Assembly (NCBI GenBank): GCA_037783545.1
Contig: JBBELK010000213.1
Coordinates: forward strand, 124,001-188,000
Source: Henricia sp. BOLD:AAB3569
Lineage: Eukaryota > Echinodermata > Asteroidea > Spinulosida > Echinasteridae
Length of the DNA stretch: 64,000 bases
Reading direction: 5' to 3'
Below, piece by piece: positions 36,705 through 50,054 of this stretch. The position numbers and the translations under genes were made by a program. The stretch's first letter is position 1, and each line of letters opens with the position of its first letter. Below the pieces are notes generated by a model that saw only the letters and a list, made by a program, of their open reading frames with translations, did not search any database and had not been told where the DNA came from.

Positions 36705-39278
36705 GAATTTGGTCAAAGTGTGGTCCAAACGTCGGCAAATTTGGAAGTCAAGAAATTTTCCGACGAACTTCAAATTTTGCATGCTCCAAACAGTCTATAT
36801 TCCGCACTTGTCCTGAAAATTTGACAGACTTTCGCCGGGAAATGGCCGAGAAATTTCAGAGTTTAGGGAAAACTGGGCTCGGGCTTCCTACTGCTCTGCA
36901 GGCCGTGGCTGTCCGTGTACTCCTGACTCGTGCGCATCCTCAGTCTTGTTTGGGACGGGAATCTGGTCAAAGTGTGGTCCAAACGTCGGCAAATTTGGAA
37001 GTCAATAAATTTTCAGACGCACTTCAAATTTTGCATGCTCCAAACAGTCTATATTCCGCACTTGTCCTGAAAAATTGACAGACTTTCGCCCGGAAATGGC
37101 CGATAAATTTCAGAGTTTAGGGAAAACTGGGCTCGGGCTTCCTGCCTGCTCTGCAGACCGTGGCTGTCCGTGTACTCCTGATCACTCGTGCGCATGCTCA
37201 GTCTTGTTTGGGACGGGAATTTGGTCAAAGTGTGGTCCAAACGTCGGCAAATTTGAAGTCAATAAATTTTCCGACGAACTTCAAATTTTGCATGCTCCAA
37301 ACAGTCTATATTCCACACTTGTCCTGAACAAAATTACAGATTTTCGCCGGGAAATGGCCGAGAAATTTCAGAGTTTAGTGAAAACTGGGCTCGGGCTTCC
37401 TGCCTGCTCTGCAGTCCGTGGCTGTCCGTGTACTCATGATCACTCGTGCGCATGCTCAGTCTTGTTTGGGACTGGAATTTGGTCAAAGTGTGGTCCAAAC
37501 GTCGGCAAATTTGGAAGTCAATACATTTTCCAACGAACTTCAAATTTTGCATGCTCCAAACAGTCTATATTCCGCACTTGTCCTGAAAAAAAGTACAGAT
37601 TTTCGCCGGGAAATGGCCGAGAAATTTCAGAGTTTAGGGAAAACTGGACTCGGGCTTCCTGCCTGCTCTGCAGACCGTGGCTGTCCGTGTACTCCTGATC
37701 ACTCGTGCGCATGCTCAGTCTTGTTTGGGACTGGAATTTGGTCAAAGTGTGGTCCAAACGTCGGCAAATTTTGAAGTCAAGAAATTTTCCGACGAACTTC
37801 AAATTTTGCATGCTCCAAACAGTCTATATTCCGCACTTGTCCTGAAAAAATTTCAGATTTTCGCCGGGAAATGGCCAAGAAATTTCAGAGTTTAGGGAAA
37901 ACTGGGCTCGGGCTTCCTGCCTGCTCTGCAGACCGTGGCTGTCCGTGTACTCCTGATCACTCGTGCGCATGCTCAGTCTTGTTTGGGACTGGAATTTGGT
38001 CAAAGTGTGGTCCAAACGTCGGCAAATTTGGAAGTCAAGAAATTTTCCGACGAACTTCAAATTTTGCATGCTCCAAACAGTCTATATTCCGCACTTGTCC
38101 TGAAAATTTGACAGACTTTCGCCGGGAAATGGCCGAGAAATTTCAGAGTTTAGGGAAAACTGGGCTCGGGCTTCCTACTGCTCTGCAGGCCGTGGCTGTC
38201 CGTGTACTCCTGACTCGTGCGCATCCTCAGTCTTGTTTGGGACGGGAATCTGGTCAAAGTGTGGTCCAAACGTCGGCAAATTTGGAAGTCAATAAATTTT
38301 CAGACGCACTTCAAATTTTGCATGCTCCAAACAGTCTATATTCCGCACTTGTCCTGAAAAATTGACAGACTTTCGCCCGGAAATGGCCGATAAATTTCAG
38401 AGTTTAGGGAAAACTGGGCTCGGGCTTCCTGCCTGCTCTGCAGACCGTGGCTGTCCGTGTACTCCTGATCACTCGTGCGCATGCTCAGTCTTGTTTGGGA
38501 CGGGAATTTGGTCAAAGTGTGGTCCAAACGTCGGCAAATTTGAAGTCAATAAATTTTCCGACGAACTTCAAATTTTGCATGCTCCAAACAGTCTATATTC
38601 CACACTTGTCCTGAACAAAATTACAGATTTTCGCCGGGAAATGGCCGAGAAATTTCAGAGTTTAGTGAAAACTGGGCTCGGGCTTCCTGCCTGCTCTGCA
38701 GTCCGTGGCTGTCCGTGTACTCATGATCACTCGTGCGCATGCTCAGTCTTGTTTGGGACTGGAATTTGGTCAAAGTGTGGTCCAAACGTCGGCAAATTTG
38801 GAAGTCAATACATTTTCCAACGAACTTCAAATTTTGCATGCTCCAAACAGTCTATATTCCGCACTTGTCCTGAAAAAAAGTACAGATTTTCGCCGGGAAA
38901 TGGCCGAGAAATTTCAGAGTTTAGGGAAAACTGGACTCGGGCTTCCTGCCTGCTCTGCAGACCGTGGCTGTCCGTGTACTCCTGATCACTCGTGCGCATG
39001 CTCAGTCTTGTTTGGGACTGGAATTTGGTCAAAGTGTGGTCCAAACGTCGGCAAATTTTGAAGTCAAGAAATTTTCCGACGAACTTCAAATTTTGCATGC
39101 TCCAAACAGTCTATATTCCGCACTTGTCCTGAAAAAATTTCAGATTTTCGCCGGGAAATGGCCAAGAAATTTCAGAGTTTAGGGAAAACTGGGCTCGGGC
39201 TTCCTGCCTGCTCTGCAGACCGTGGCTGTCCGTGTACTCCTGATCACTCGTGCGCATGCTCAGTCTTGTTTGGGACTG
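36705..39278. repeat. Tandem duplication of a 1,287-bp, five-monomer block
   Basis: Copy 1 is about 36,705-37,991 and copy 2 about 37,992-39,278. They share ATTCCACACTTG, GTTTAGTGAAAACTGG, TTTTCCAACGAAC and AAAAAATTTCAG. The length is five monomers less 3 bp, because one monomer has the CCTGACTCG form. Confidence 0.83.
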
Positions 39279-42200
39279 GAATTTGGTCAAAGTGTGGTCC
39301 AAACGTCGGCAAATTTTGAAGTCAAGACATTTTCCGACGAAATTCAAATTTTGCATGCTCCAAACAGTCTATATTCCGCACTTGTCCTGAAAAATTGACA
39401 GACTTTCGCCCGGAAATGGCCGAAAAATTTCAGAGTTTAGGGAAAACTGGGCTCGGGCTTCCTGCCTGCTCTGCAGACCGTGGCTGTCCGTGTACTCCTG
39501 ATCACTCGTGCGCATGCTCAGTTTTGTTTGGGACGGGAATTTGGTCAAGGTGTGGTCCAAACGTCGGCAAAATTTGAAGTCAAGAAATTTTCCGACGAAC
39601 TTCAAATTGTGCATGCTCCAAACAGTCTATATTCCGCACTTGTCCTGAACAAAATTACAGATTTTCGCCGGGAAATGGCCGAGAAATTTCAGAGTTTATG
39701 GAAAACTGGACTCGGGCTTCCTGCCTGCCTGCTCTGCAGACCGTGGCTGTCCGTGTACTCCTGATCACTCGTGCGCATGCTCAGTCTTGTTTGGGACTGG
39801 AATTTGGTCAAAGTGTGGTCCAAACGTCGGCAAATTTTGAAGTCAAGAAATTTTCCGACGAAATTCAAATTTTGCATGCTCCAAACAGTCTATATTCCGC
39901 ACTTGTCCTGAAAAATTGACAGACTTTCGCCCGGAAATGGCCGAGAAATTTCAGAGTTTAGGGAAAACTGGACTCGGGCTTCCTGCCTGCCTGCTCTGCA
40001 GACCGTGGCTGTCCGTGTACTCCTGATCACTCGTGCGCATGCTCAGTCTTGTTTGGGACTGGAATTTGGTCAAAGTGTGGTCCAAACGTCGGCAAATTTT
40101 GAAGTCAAGAAATTTTCCGACGAACTTCAAATTTTGCATGCTCCAAACAGTCTATATTCCGCACTTGTCCTGACAAAATTACAGATTTTCGCCGGGAAAT
40201 GGCCAAGAAATTTCAGAGTTTAGGGAAAACTGGGCTCGGGCTTCCTGCCTGCTCTGCAGACCGTGGCTGTCCGTGTACTCCTGATCACTCGTGCGCATGC
40301 TCAGTCTTGTTTGGGACTGGAATTTGGTCAAAGTGTGGTCCAAACGTCGGCAAATTTTGAAGTCAAGAAATTTTCCGACGAACTTCAAATTTTGCATGCT
40401 CCAAACAGTCTATATTCCGCACTTGTCCTGAAAAATTGACAGACTTTCGCCCGGAAATGGCCGAAAAATTTCAGAGTTTAGGGAAAACTGGGCTCGGGCT
40501 TCCTGCCTGCTCTGCAGACCGTGGCTGTCCGTGTACTCATGATCACTCGTGCGCATGCTCAGTCTTGTTTGGGACTGGAATTTGGTCAAAGTGTGGTCCA
40601 AACTTCGGCAAATTTGGAAGTCAATACATTTTCCGACGAACTTCAAATTTTGCATGCTCCAAACAGTCTATATTCCGCACTTGTCCTGAACAAAAGTACA
40701 GATTTTCGCCGGGAAATGGCCGAGAAATTTTTGAGTTTAGGGAAAACTGGACTCGGGCTTCCTGCCTGCTCTGCAGACCGTGGCTGTCCGTGTACTCCTG
40801 ATCACTCGTGCGCATGCTCAGTCTTGTTTGGGACTGGAATTTGGTCAAAGTGTGGTCCAAACGTCGGCAAATTTTGAAGTCAAGAAATTTTCCGACGAAC
40901 TTCAAATTTTGCATGCTCCAAACAGTCTATATTCCGCACTTGTCCTGAACAAAATTAAATATTTTCGTGGGGAAATGGCCGAGAAATTTCAGAGTTTAGG
41001 GAAAACTGGGCTCGGGCTTCCTGCCTGCTCTGCAGACCGTGGCTGTCCGTGTACTCCTGATCACTCGTGCGCATGCTCAGTCTTGTTTGGGACTGGAATT
41101 TGGTCAAAGTGTGGTCCAAACTTCGGCAAATTTGGAAGTCAATACATTTTCCGACGAACTTCAAATTTTGCATGCTCCAAACAGTCTATATTCCGCACTT
41201 GTCCTGAAAAAAAGTACAGATTTTCGCCGGGAAATGGCCGAGAAATTTTTGAGTTTAGGGAAAACTGGACTCGGGCTTCCTGCCTGCTCTGCAGACCGTG
41301 GCTGTCCGTGTACTCCTGATCACTCGTGCGCATGCTCAGTCTTGTTTGGGACTGGAATTTGGTCAAAGTGTGGTCCAAACGTCGGCAAATTTTGAAGTCA
41401 AGAAATTTTCCGACGAACTTCAAATTTTGCATGCTCCAAACAGTCTATATTCCGCACTTGTCCTGAAAAAATTACAGATTTTCGCCGGGAAATGGCCAAG
41501 AAATTTCAGAGTTTAGGGAAAACTGGGCTCGGGCTTCCTGCCTGCTCTGCAGACCGTGGCTGTCCGTGTACTCCTGATCACTCGTGCGCATGCTCAGTTT
41601 TGTTTGGGACGGGAATTTGGTCAAAGTGTGGTCCAAACGTCGGCAAATTTGGAAGTCAAGAAATTTTCCGACGAACTTCAAATTTTGCATGCTCCAAACA
41701 GTCTATATTCCGCACTTGTCCTGAAAAAAAGTACAGATTTTCGCCGGGAAATGGCCGAGAAATTTTTGAGTTTAGGGAAAACTGGACTCGGGCTTCCTGC
41801 CTGCTCTGCAGACCGTGGCTGTCCGTGTACTCCTGATCACTCGTGCGCATGCTCAGTCTTGTTTGGGACTGGAATTTGGTCAAAGTGTGGTCCAAACGTC
41901 GGCAAATTTTGAAGTCAAGAAATTTTCCGACGAACTTCAAATTTTGCATGCTCCAAACAGTCTATATTCCGCACTTGTCCTGAAAAAATTACAGATTTTC
42001 GCCGGGAAATGGCCAAGAAATTTCAGAGTTTAGGGAAAACTGGGCTCGGGCTTCCTGCCTGCTCTGCAGACCGTGGCTGTCCGTGTACTCCTGATCACTC
42101 GTGCGCATGCTCAGTTTTGTTTGGGACGGGAATTTGGTCAAAGTGTGGTCCAAACGTCGGCAAATTTGGAAGTCAAGAAATTTTCCGACGAACTTCAAAT

Positions 42201-44786
42201 TTTGCATGCTCCAAACAGTCTATATTCCGCACTTGTCCTGAAAATTTGACAGACTTTCGCCGGGAAATGGCCGAGAAATTTCAGAGTTTAGGGAAAACTG
42301 GGCTCGGGCTTCCTGCCTGCTCTGCAGACCGTGGCTGTCCGTGTACTCCTGATCACTCGTGCGCATGCTCAGTCTTGTTTGGGACTGGAATTTGGTCAAA
42401 GTGTGGTCCAAACGTCGGCAAATTTTGAAGTCAAGAAATTTTCCGACGAACTTCAAATTTTGCATGCTCCAAACAGTCTATATTCCGCACTTGTCCTGAA
42501 AAATTGACAAACTTTCGCCAGGAAATGGCCGAACAATTTCAGAGTTTAGGGAAAACTGGGCTCGGGCTTTCTGCCTGCTCTGCAGACCGTGGCTGTCCGT
42601 GTACTCCTGATCACTCGTGCGCATGCTCAGTCTTGTTTGGGACGGGAATTTGGTCAAAGTGTGGTCCAAACGTCGGCAGATTTGAAGTCAATAAATTTTC
42701 CGACGAACTTCAAATTTTGCATGCTCCAAACAGTCTATATTCCGCACTTGTCCTGAACAAAATTACAGATTTTCGCCGGGAAATGGCCGAGAAATTTCAG
42801 AGTTTAGGGAAAACTGGGCTCGGGCTTCCTGCCTGCTCCGCAGACCGTGGCTGTCCGTGTACTCCTGATCACTCGTGCGCATGCTCAGTCTTGTTTGGGA
42901 CTGGAATTTGGTCAAAGTGTGGTCCAAACGTCGGCAAATTTGGAAGTCAATACATTTTCCGACGAACTTCAAATTTTGCATGCTCCAAACAGTCTATATT
43001 CCGCACTTGTCCTGAAAAAAAGTACAGATTTTCGCCGGGAAATGGCCGAGAAATTTTAGAGTTTAGGGAAAACTGGACTCGGGCTTCCTGCCTGCTCTGC
43101 AGACCGTGGCTGTCCGTGTACTCCTGATCACTCGTGCGCATGCTCAGTCTTGTTTGGGACTGGAATTTGGTCAAAGTGTGGTCCAAACGTCGGCAAATTT
43201 TGAAGTCAAGAAATTTTCCGACGAACTTCAAATTTTGCATGCTCCAAACAGTCTATATTCCGCACTTGTCCTGAACAAAATTAAAGATTTTCGTGGGGAA
43301 ATGGCCGATAAATTTCAGAGTTTAGGGAAAACTGGGCTCGGGCTTCCTGCCTGCTCTGCAGACCGTGGCTGTCCGTGTACTCCTGATCACTCGTGCGCAT
43401 GCTCAGTCTTGTTTGGGACTGGAATTTGGTCAAAGTGTGGTCCAAACTTCGGCAAATTTGGAAGTCAATACATTTTCCGACGAACTTCAAATTTTGCATG
43501 CTCCAAACAGTCTATATTCCGCACTTGTCCTGAAAAAAAGTACAGATTTTCGCCGGGAAATGGCCGAGAAATTTTTGAGTTTAGGGAAAACTGGACTCGG
43601 GCTTCCTGCCTGCTCTGCAGACCGTGGCTGTCCGTGTACTCCTGATCACTCGTGCGCATGCTCAGTCTTGTTTGGGACTGGAATTTGGTCAAAGTGTGGT
43701 CCAAACGTCGGCAAATTTTGAAGTCAAGAAATTTTCCGACGAACTTCAAATTTTGCATGCTCCAAACAGTCTATATTCCGCACTTGTCCTGAAAAAATTA
43801 CAGATTTTCGCCGGGAAATGGCCAAGAAATTTCAGAGTTTAGTGAAAACTGGGCTCGGGCTTCATGCCTGCTCTGCAGACCGTGGCTGTCCGTGTACTCC
43901 TGATCACTCGTGCGCATGCTCAGTCTTGTTTGGGACTGGAATTTGGTCAAAGTGTGGTCCAAACGTCGGCAAATTTTGAAGTCAAGAAATTTTCCGACGA
44001 ACTTCAAATTTTGCATGCTCCAAACAGTCTATATTCCGCACTTGTCCTGAAAAATTGACAGACTTTCGCCAGGAAATGGCCGAAAAATTTCAGAGTTTAG
44101 GGAAAACTGGGCTCGGGCTTTCTGCCTGCTCTGCAGACCGTGGCTGTCCGTGTACTCCTGATCACTCGTGCGCATGCTCAGTTTTGTTTGGGACGGGAAT
44201 CTGGTCAAAGTGTGGTCCAAACGTCGGCAAATTTGGAAGTCAATAAATTTTCAGACGCACTACAAATTTTGCATGCTCCAAACAGTCTATATTCCGCACT
44301 TGTCCTGAAAAATTGACAGACTTTCGCCCGGAAATGGCCGATAAATTTCAGAGTTTAGGGAAAACTGGGCTCGGGCTTCCTGCCTCCTCTGCAGACCGTG
44401 GCTGTCCGTGTACTCCTGATCACTCGTGCGCATGCTCAGTCTTGTTTGGGACGGGAATTTGGTCAAAGTGTGGTCCAAACGTCGGCAAATTTGGAAGTCA
44501 AGAAATTTTCCGACGAACTTCAAATTGTGCATGCTCCAAACAGTGTATATTCCGCACTTGTCCTGAAAAATTGACAGACTTTCGCCGGGATATGGCCGAG
44601 AAATTTCAGAGTTTAGGGAAAACTGGGCTCGGGCTTCCTGCCTGCTCTGCAGACCGTGGCTGTCCGTGTACTCCTGATCACTCGTGCGCATGCTCAGTCT
44701 TGTTTGGGACGGGAATTTGGTCAAAGTGTGGTCCAAACGTCGGCAAATTTTGAAGTCAATAAATTTTCCGACGAACTTCAAATTTT

Positions 44787-47700
44787 GCATGCTCCAAACA
44801 GTCTATATTCCGCACTTGTCCTGGAAAATTGACAGACTTTCGCCGGGAAATGGCCGAGAAATTTCAGAGTTTAGGGAAAACTGGGCTCGGGCTTCCTGCC
44901 TGCTCTGCAGACCGTGGCTGTCCGTGTACTCCTGATCACTCGTGCGCATGCTCAGTCTTGTTTGGGACGGGAATTTGGTCAAAGTCAATTCCAAACGTCG
45001 GCAAATTTGGAAGTCAAGAAATTTTCCGACGAACTTCAAATTGTGCATGCTCCAAACAGTCTATATTCCGCACTTGTCCTGAAAAATTGACAGACTTTCG
45101 CCGGGAAATGGCCGAGAAATTTCAGAGTTTAGGGAAAACTGGGCTCGGGCTTCCTGCCTGCTCTGCAGACCGTGGCTGTCCGTGTACTCCTGACTCGTGC
45201 GCATGCTCAGTCTTGTTTGGGACGGGAATTTGGTCAAAGTGTGGTCCAAACGTCGGCAAATTCGGAAGTCAAGAAATTTTCCGACGAACTTCAAATTGTG
45301 CATGCTCCAAACACTGTATATTCCGCATTTGTCCTGAAAAATTGACAGACTTTCGCCGGGAAATGGCCGAGAAATTTCAGAGTTTAGGGAAAACTGGGCT
45401 CGGGCTTCCTGCCTGCTCTGCAGACCGTGGCTGTCCGTGTACTCCTGATCACTCGTGCGCATGCTCAGTCTTGTTTGGGACGGGAATTTGGTCAAAGTGT
45501 GGTCCAAACGTCGGCAAATTTGGAGTCAATAAATTTTCCGACGAACTTCAAATTTGGCATGCTCCAAACAGTCTATATTCCGCACTTGTCCTGGAAAATT
45601 GACAGACTTTCGCCGGGAAATGGCCGAGAAATTTCAGAGTTTAGGGAAAACTGGGCTCGGGCTTCCTGCCTGCTCTGCAGACCGTGGCTGTCCGTGTACT
45701 CCTGACTCGTGCGCATGCTCAGTCTTGTTTGGGACGGGAATTTGGTCAACGTGTGGTCCAAACGTCGGCAAATTTGTAAGTCAAGAAATTTTCCGACGAA
45801 CTTCAAATTTTGCATGCTCCAAACAGTCTATATTCCGCACTTGTCCTGACAAATTGACAGACTTTCGCCGGGAAATGGCCGAGAAATTTCAGAGTTTAGG
45901 GAAAACTGGGCTCGGGCTTCCTTCCTGCTCTGCAGACCGTGGCTGTCCGTGTACTCCTGATCACTCGTGCGCATGCTCAGTCTTGTTTGGGACGGGAATT
46001 TGGTCAAAGTGTGGTCCAAACGTCGGCAAATTTGGAAGTCAAGAAATTTTCCGACGAACTTCAAATTGTGCATGCTCCAAACAGTGTATATTCCGCACTT
46101 GTCCTGAAAAATTGACAGACTTTCGCCGGGATATGGCCGAGAAATTTCAGAGTTTAGGGAAAACTGGGCTCGGGCTTCCTGCCTGCTCTGCAGACCGTGG
46201 CTGTCCGTGTACTCCTGATCACTCGTGCGCATGCTCAGTCTTGTTTGGGACGGGAATTTGGTCAAAGTCAAGTCCAAACGTCGGCAAATTTGGAAGTCAA
46301 TAAATTTTCCGACGAACTTCAAATTTTGCATGCTCCAAACAGTCTATATTCCGCACTTGTCCTGAAAAATTGACAGACTTTCGCCGGGAAATGGCCGAGA
46401 AATTTCAGAGTTTAGGGAAAACTGGGCTCGGGCTTCCTGCCTGCTCTGCAGACCGTGGCTGTCCGTGTACTCCTGATCACTCGTTCGCATGCTCAGTCTT
46501 GTTTGGGACGGGAATTTTGTCAAAGTGTGGTCCAAACGTCGGCAAATTTGGAAGTCAAGAAATTTTCCGACGAACTTCAAATTGTGCATGCTCCAAACAG
46601 TGTATATTCCGCACTTGTCCTGAAAAATTGACAGACTTTCGCCGGGAAATGGCCGCGAAATTTCAGAGTTTAGGGAAAACTGGGCTCGGGCTTCCTGCCT
46701 GCTCTGCAGACCGTGGCTGTCCGTGTACTCCTGATCACTCGTGCGCATGCTCAGTCTTGTTTGGGACGGGAATTTGGTCAAAGTGTGGTCCAAACGTCGG
46801 CAAATTTTGAAGTCAAGAAATTTTCCGACGAACTTCAAATTTTGCATGCTCCAAACAGTATATATTCCGCACTTGTCCTGAAAATTTGACAGACTTTCGC
46901 CGGGAAATGGCCGAGAAATTTCAGAGTTTAGGGAAAACTGAGCTCGGGCTTCCTGCCTGCTCTGCAGACCGTGGCTGTCCGTGTACTCCTGACTCGTGCG
47001 CATGCTCAGTCTTGTTTGGGACGGGAATTTGGTCAAAGTGTGGTCCAAACGTCGGCAAATTTGGAAGTCAATAAATTTTCCGACGAACTTCAAATTTTGC
47101 ATGCTCCAAACAGTCTATATTCCGCACTTGTCCTGGAAAATTGACAGACTTTCGCCGGGAAATGGCCGAGAAATTTCAGAGTTTAGGGAAAACTGGGCTC
47201 GGGCTTCCTGCCTGCTCTGCAGACCGTGGCTGTCCGTGTACTCCTGATCACTCGTTCGCATGCTCAGTCTTGTTTCGGACGGGAATTTGGTCAAAGTGTG
47301 GTCCAACCTTCGGCAAATTTGGAAGTCAAGAAATTTTCCGACGAACTTCAAATTGTGCATGCTCCAAACAGTGTATATTCCGCACTTGTCCTGAAAAATT
47401 GACAGACTTTCGCCGGGAAATGGCCGAGAAATTTCAGAGTTTATGGAAAACTGGGCTCGGGCTTCCTGCCTGCTCTGCAGACCATGGCTGTCCGTGTACT
47501 CCTGACTCGTGCGCATGCTCAGTCTTGTTTGGGACGGGAATTTGGTCAAAGTGTGGTCCAAACGTCGGCAAATTTGGAAGTCAATAAATTTTCCGACGAA
47601 CTTCAAATTGTGCATGCTCCAAACAGTCTATATTCCGCACTTGTCCAGGAAAATTGACAGACTTTCGCCGGGAAATGGCCGAGAAATTTCAGAGTTTAGG

Positions 47701-48900
47701 GAAAACTGGGCTCGGGCTTCCTACTGCTCTGCAGACCGTGGCTGTCCGTGTACTCCTGATCACTCGTGCGCATGCTCAGTCTTGTTTGGGACGGGAATTT
47801 GGTCAAAGTCAAGTCCAAACGTCGGCAAATTTGGAAGTCAAGAAATTTTCCGACGAACTTCAAATTGTGCATGCTCCAAACAGTCTATATTCCGCACTTG
47901 TCCTGGAAAATTGACAGACTTTCGCCGGGAAATGGCCGAGAAATTTCAGAGTTTAGGGAAAACTGGGCTCGGGCTTCCTACTGCTCTGCAGACCGTGGCT
48001 GTCCGTGTACTCCTGATCACTCGTTCGCATGCTCAGTCTTGTTTGGGACGGGAATTTGGTCAAAGTGTGGTCCAAACGTCGGCAAATTTGGAAGTCAAGA
48101 AATTTTCCGACGAACTTCAAATTGTGCATGCTCCAAACAGTGTATATTCCGCACTTGTCCTGAAAAATTGACAGACTTTCGCCGGGAAATGGCCGAGAAA
48201 TTTCAGAGTTTAGGGAAAACTGGGCTCGGGCTTCCTGCCTGCTCTGCAGACCGTGGCTGTCCGTGTACTCCTGATCACTCGTGCGCATGCTCAGTCTTGT
48301 TTGGGACGGGAATTTGGTCAAAGTGTGGTCCAAACGTCGGCAAATTTTGAAGTCAAGAAATTTTCCGACGAACTTCAAATTTTGCATGCTCCAAACAGTA
48401 TATATTCCGCACTTGTACTGAAAATTTGACAGACTTTCGCCGGGAAATGGCCGAGAAATTTCAGAGTTTAGGGAAAACTGAGCTCGGGCTTCCTGCCTGC
48501 TCTGCAGACCGTGGCTGTCCGTGTACTCCTGACTCGTGCGCATGCTCAGTCTTGTTTGGGACGGGAATTTGGTCAAAGTGTGGTCCAAACGTCGGCAAAT
48601 TTGGAAGTCAATAAATTTTCCGACGAACTTCAAATTTTGCATGCTCCAAACAGTCTATATTCCGCACTTGTCCTGGAAAATTGACAGACTTTCGCCGGGA
48701 AATGGCCGAGAAATTTCAGAGTTTAGGGAAAACTGGGCTCGGGCTTCCTGCCTGCTCTGCAGACCGTGGCTGTCCGTGTACTCCTGATCACTCGTTCGCA
48801 TGCTCAGTCTTGTTTGGGACGGGAATTTGATCAAAGTGTGGTCCAAACGTCGGCAAATTTGGAAGTCAAGAAATTGTCCGACGAACTTCAAATTGTGCAT
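44787..48900. repeat. Block repeated at 53,534-57,650 (offset 8,747-8,749 bp)
   Basis: At least 4 kb of domain B is present twice. Shared rare variants include GTCAATTCCAAACG, TGTTTCGGACGGG, CCAACCTTCGGC, GACCATGGCTGTCC, TTGTCCAGGAAAA and TTGTACTGAAAATTTG. The offset shifts by 1 bp twice because the left copy has CTTCCTACTGCTC at two sites where the right copy has CTTCCTGCCTGCT. Confidence 0.8.
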
Positions 48901-49022
48901 GCTCCAAACAGTGTATATTCCGCACTTGTCCTGAAAAATTGACAGACTTTCGCCGGGAAATGGCCGAGAAATTTCAGAGTTTAGGGAAAACTGGGCTCGG
49001 GCTTCCTGCCTGCTCTGCAGAC

Positions 49023-49280
49023 CGTGGCTGTCCGTGTACTCCTGATCACTCGTTCGCATGCTCAGTCTTGTTTGGGACGGGAATTTGGTCAAAGTGTGGT
49101 CCAAACGTCGGCAAATTTGGAAGTCAAGAAATTTTCCGACGAACTTCAAATTGTGCATGCTCCAAACAGTGTATATTCCGCACTTGTCCTGAAAAATTGA
49201 CAGACTTTCGCCGGGAAATGGCCGAGAAATTTCAGAGTTTAGGGAAAACTGGGCTCGGGCTTCCTGCCTGCTCTGCAGAC
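49023..49280. repeat. Representative satellite 2 monomer (258 bp)
   Basis: It has 125 G+C of 258 (48%) and 14 CpG, against about 15 expected from base composition. It contains one CTGCAG (ending the monomer), one TGATCA and two GCATGC hexamers. The next three monomers (49,281, 49,539 and 49,797) read as identical to it. Confidence 0.92.
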
Positions 49281-50054
49281 CGTGGCTGTCCGTGTACTCC
49301 TGATCACTCGTTCGCATGCTCAGTCTTGTTTGGGACGGGAATTTGGTCAAAGTGTGGTCCAAACGTCGGCAAATTTGGAAGTCAAGAAATTTTCCGACGA
49401 ACTTCAAATTGTGCATGCTCCAAACAGTGTATATTCCGCACTTGTCCTGAAAAATTGACAGACTTTCGCCGGGAAATGGCCGAGAAATTTCAGAGTTTAG
49501 GGAAAACTGGGCTCGGGCTTCCTGCCTGCTCTGCAGACCGTGGCTGTCCGTGTACTCCTGATCACTCGTTCGCATGCTCAGTCTTGTTTGGGACGGGAAT
49601 TTGGTCAAAGTGTGGTCCAAACGTCGGCAAATTTGGAAGTCAAGAAATTTTCCGACGAACTTCAAATTGTGCATGCTCCAAACAGTGTATATTCCGCACT
49701 TGTCCTGAAAAATTGACAGACTTTCGCCGGGAAATGGCCGAGAAATTTCAGAGTTTAGGGAAAACTGGGCTCGGGCTTCCTGCCTGCTCTGCAGACCGTG
49801 GCTGTCCGTGTACTCCTGATCACTCGTTCGCATGCTCAGTCTTGTTTGGGACGGGAATTTGGTCAAAGTGTGGTCCAAACGTCGGCAAATTTGGAAGTCA
49901 AGAAATTTTCCGACGAACTTCAAATTGTGCATGCTCCAAACAGTGTATATTCCGCACTTGTCCTGAAAAATTGACAGACTTTCGCCGGGAAATGGCCGAG
50001 AAATTTCAGAGTTTAGGGAAAACTGGGCTCGGGCTTCCTGCCTGCTCTGCAGAC
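49023..50054. repeat. Run of four identical monomers
   Basis: Monomers starting at 49,023, 49,281, 49,539 and 49,797 show no difference that I can see. The one before (48,765) differs by TTTGATCAAAG and AAATTGTCCGAC, and the one after (50,055) returns to CTCGTGCGCATGC. This points to single-monomer amplification or gene conversion on top of block duplication. Confidence 0.85.

Larger units (their letters stand above)
11877..44138. repeat. Satellite 2 domain A: mosaic of several monomer types
   Basis: Monomers with GGGACTGGAATTTGG alternate with monomers carrying GGGACGGGAAT. Many A-rich-segment types occur (for example AACAAAATTAAAG, AAAAAAAGTACAG, AAAAATTGACAG, AAAAAATTACAG). The types recur in fixed orders, which reveals blocks of several monomers copied as units. 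In-frame stops and 1-bp length changes are frequent here. Confidence 0.85.

Noticed and set aside
49193..49230. CENP-B box in satellite 2 (TTTCGCCGGGAAATGG)
   Set aside because: Compared with the core TTCG....A..CGGG, only 6 of 9 defined positions match, and the central A and the C and first G of CGGG are wrong. The resemblance is probably chance.
49230..49260. Telomere-like TTTAGGG in each satellite 2 monomer
   Set aside because: Only one copy per 258 bp inside AGTTTAGGGAAAACT; there is no tandem array of the hexamer or heptamer.
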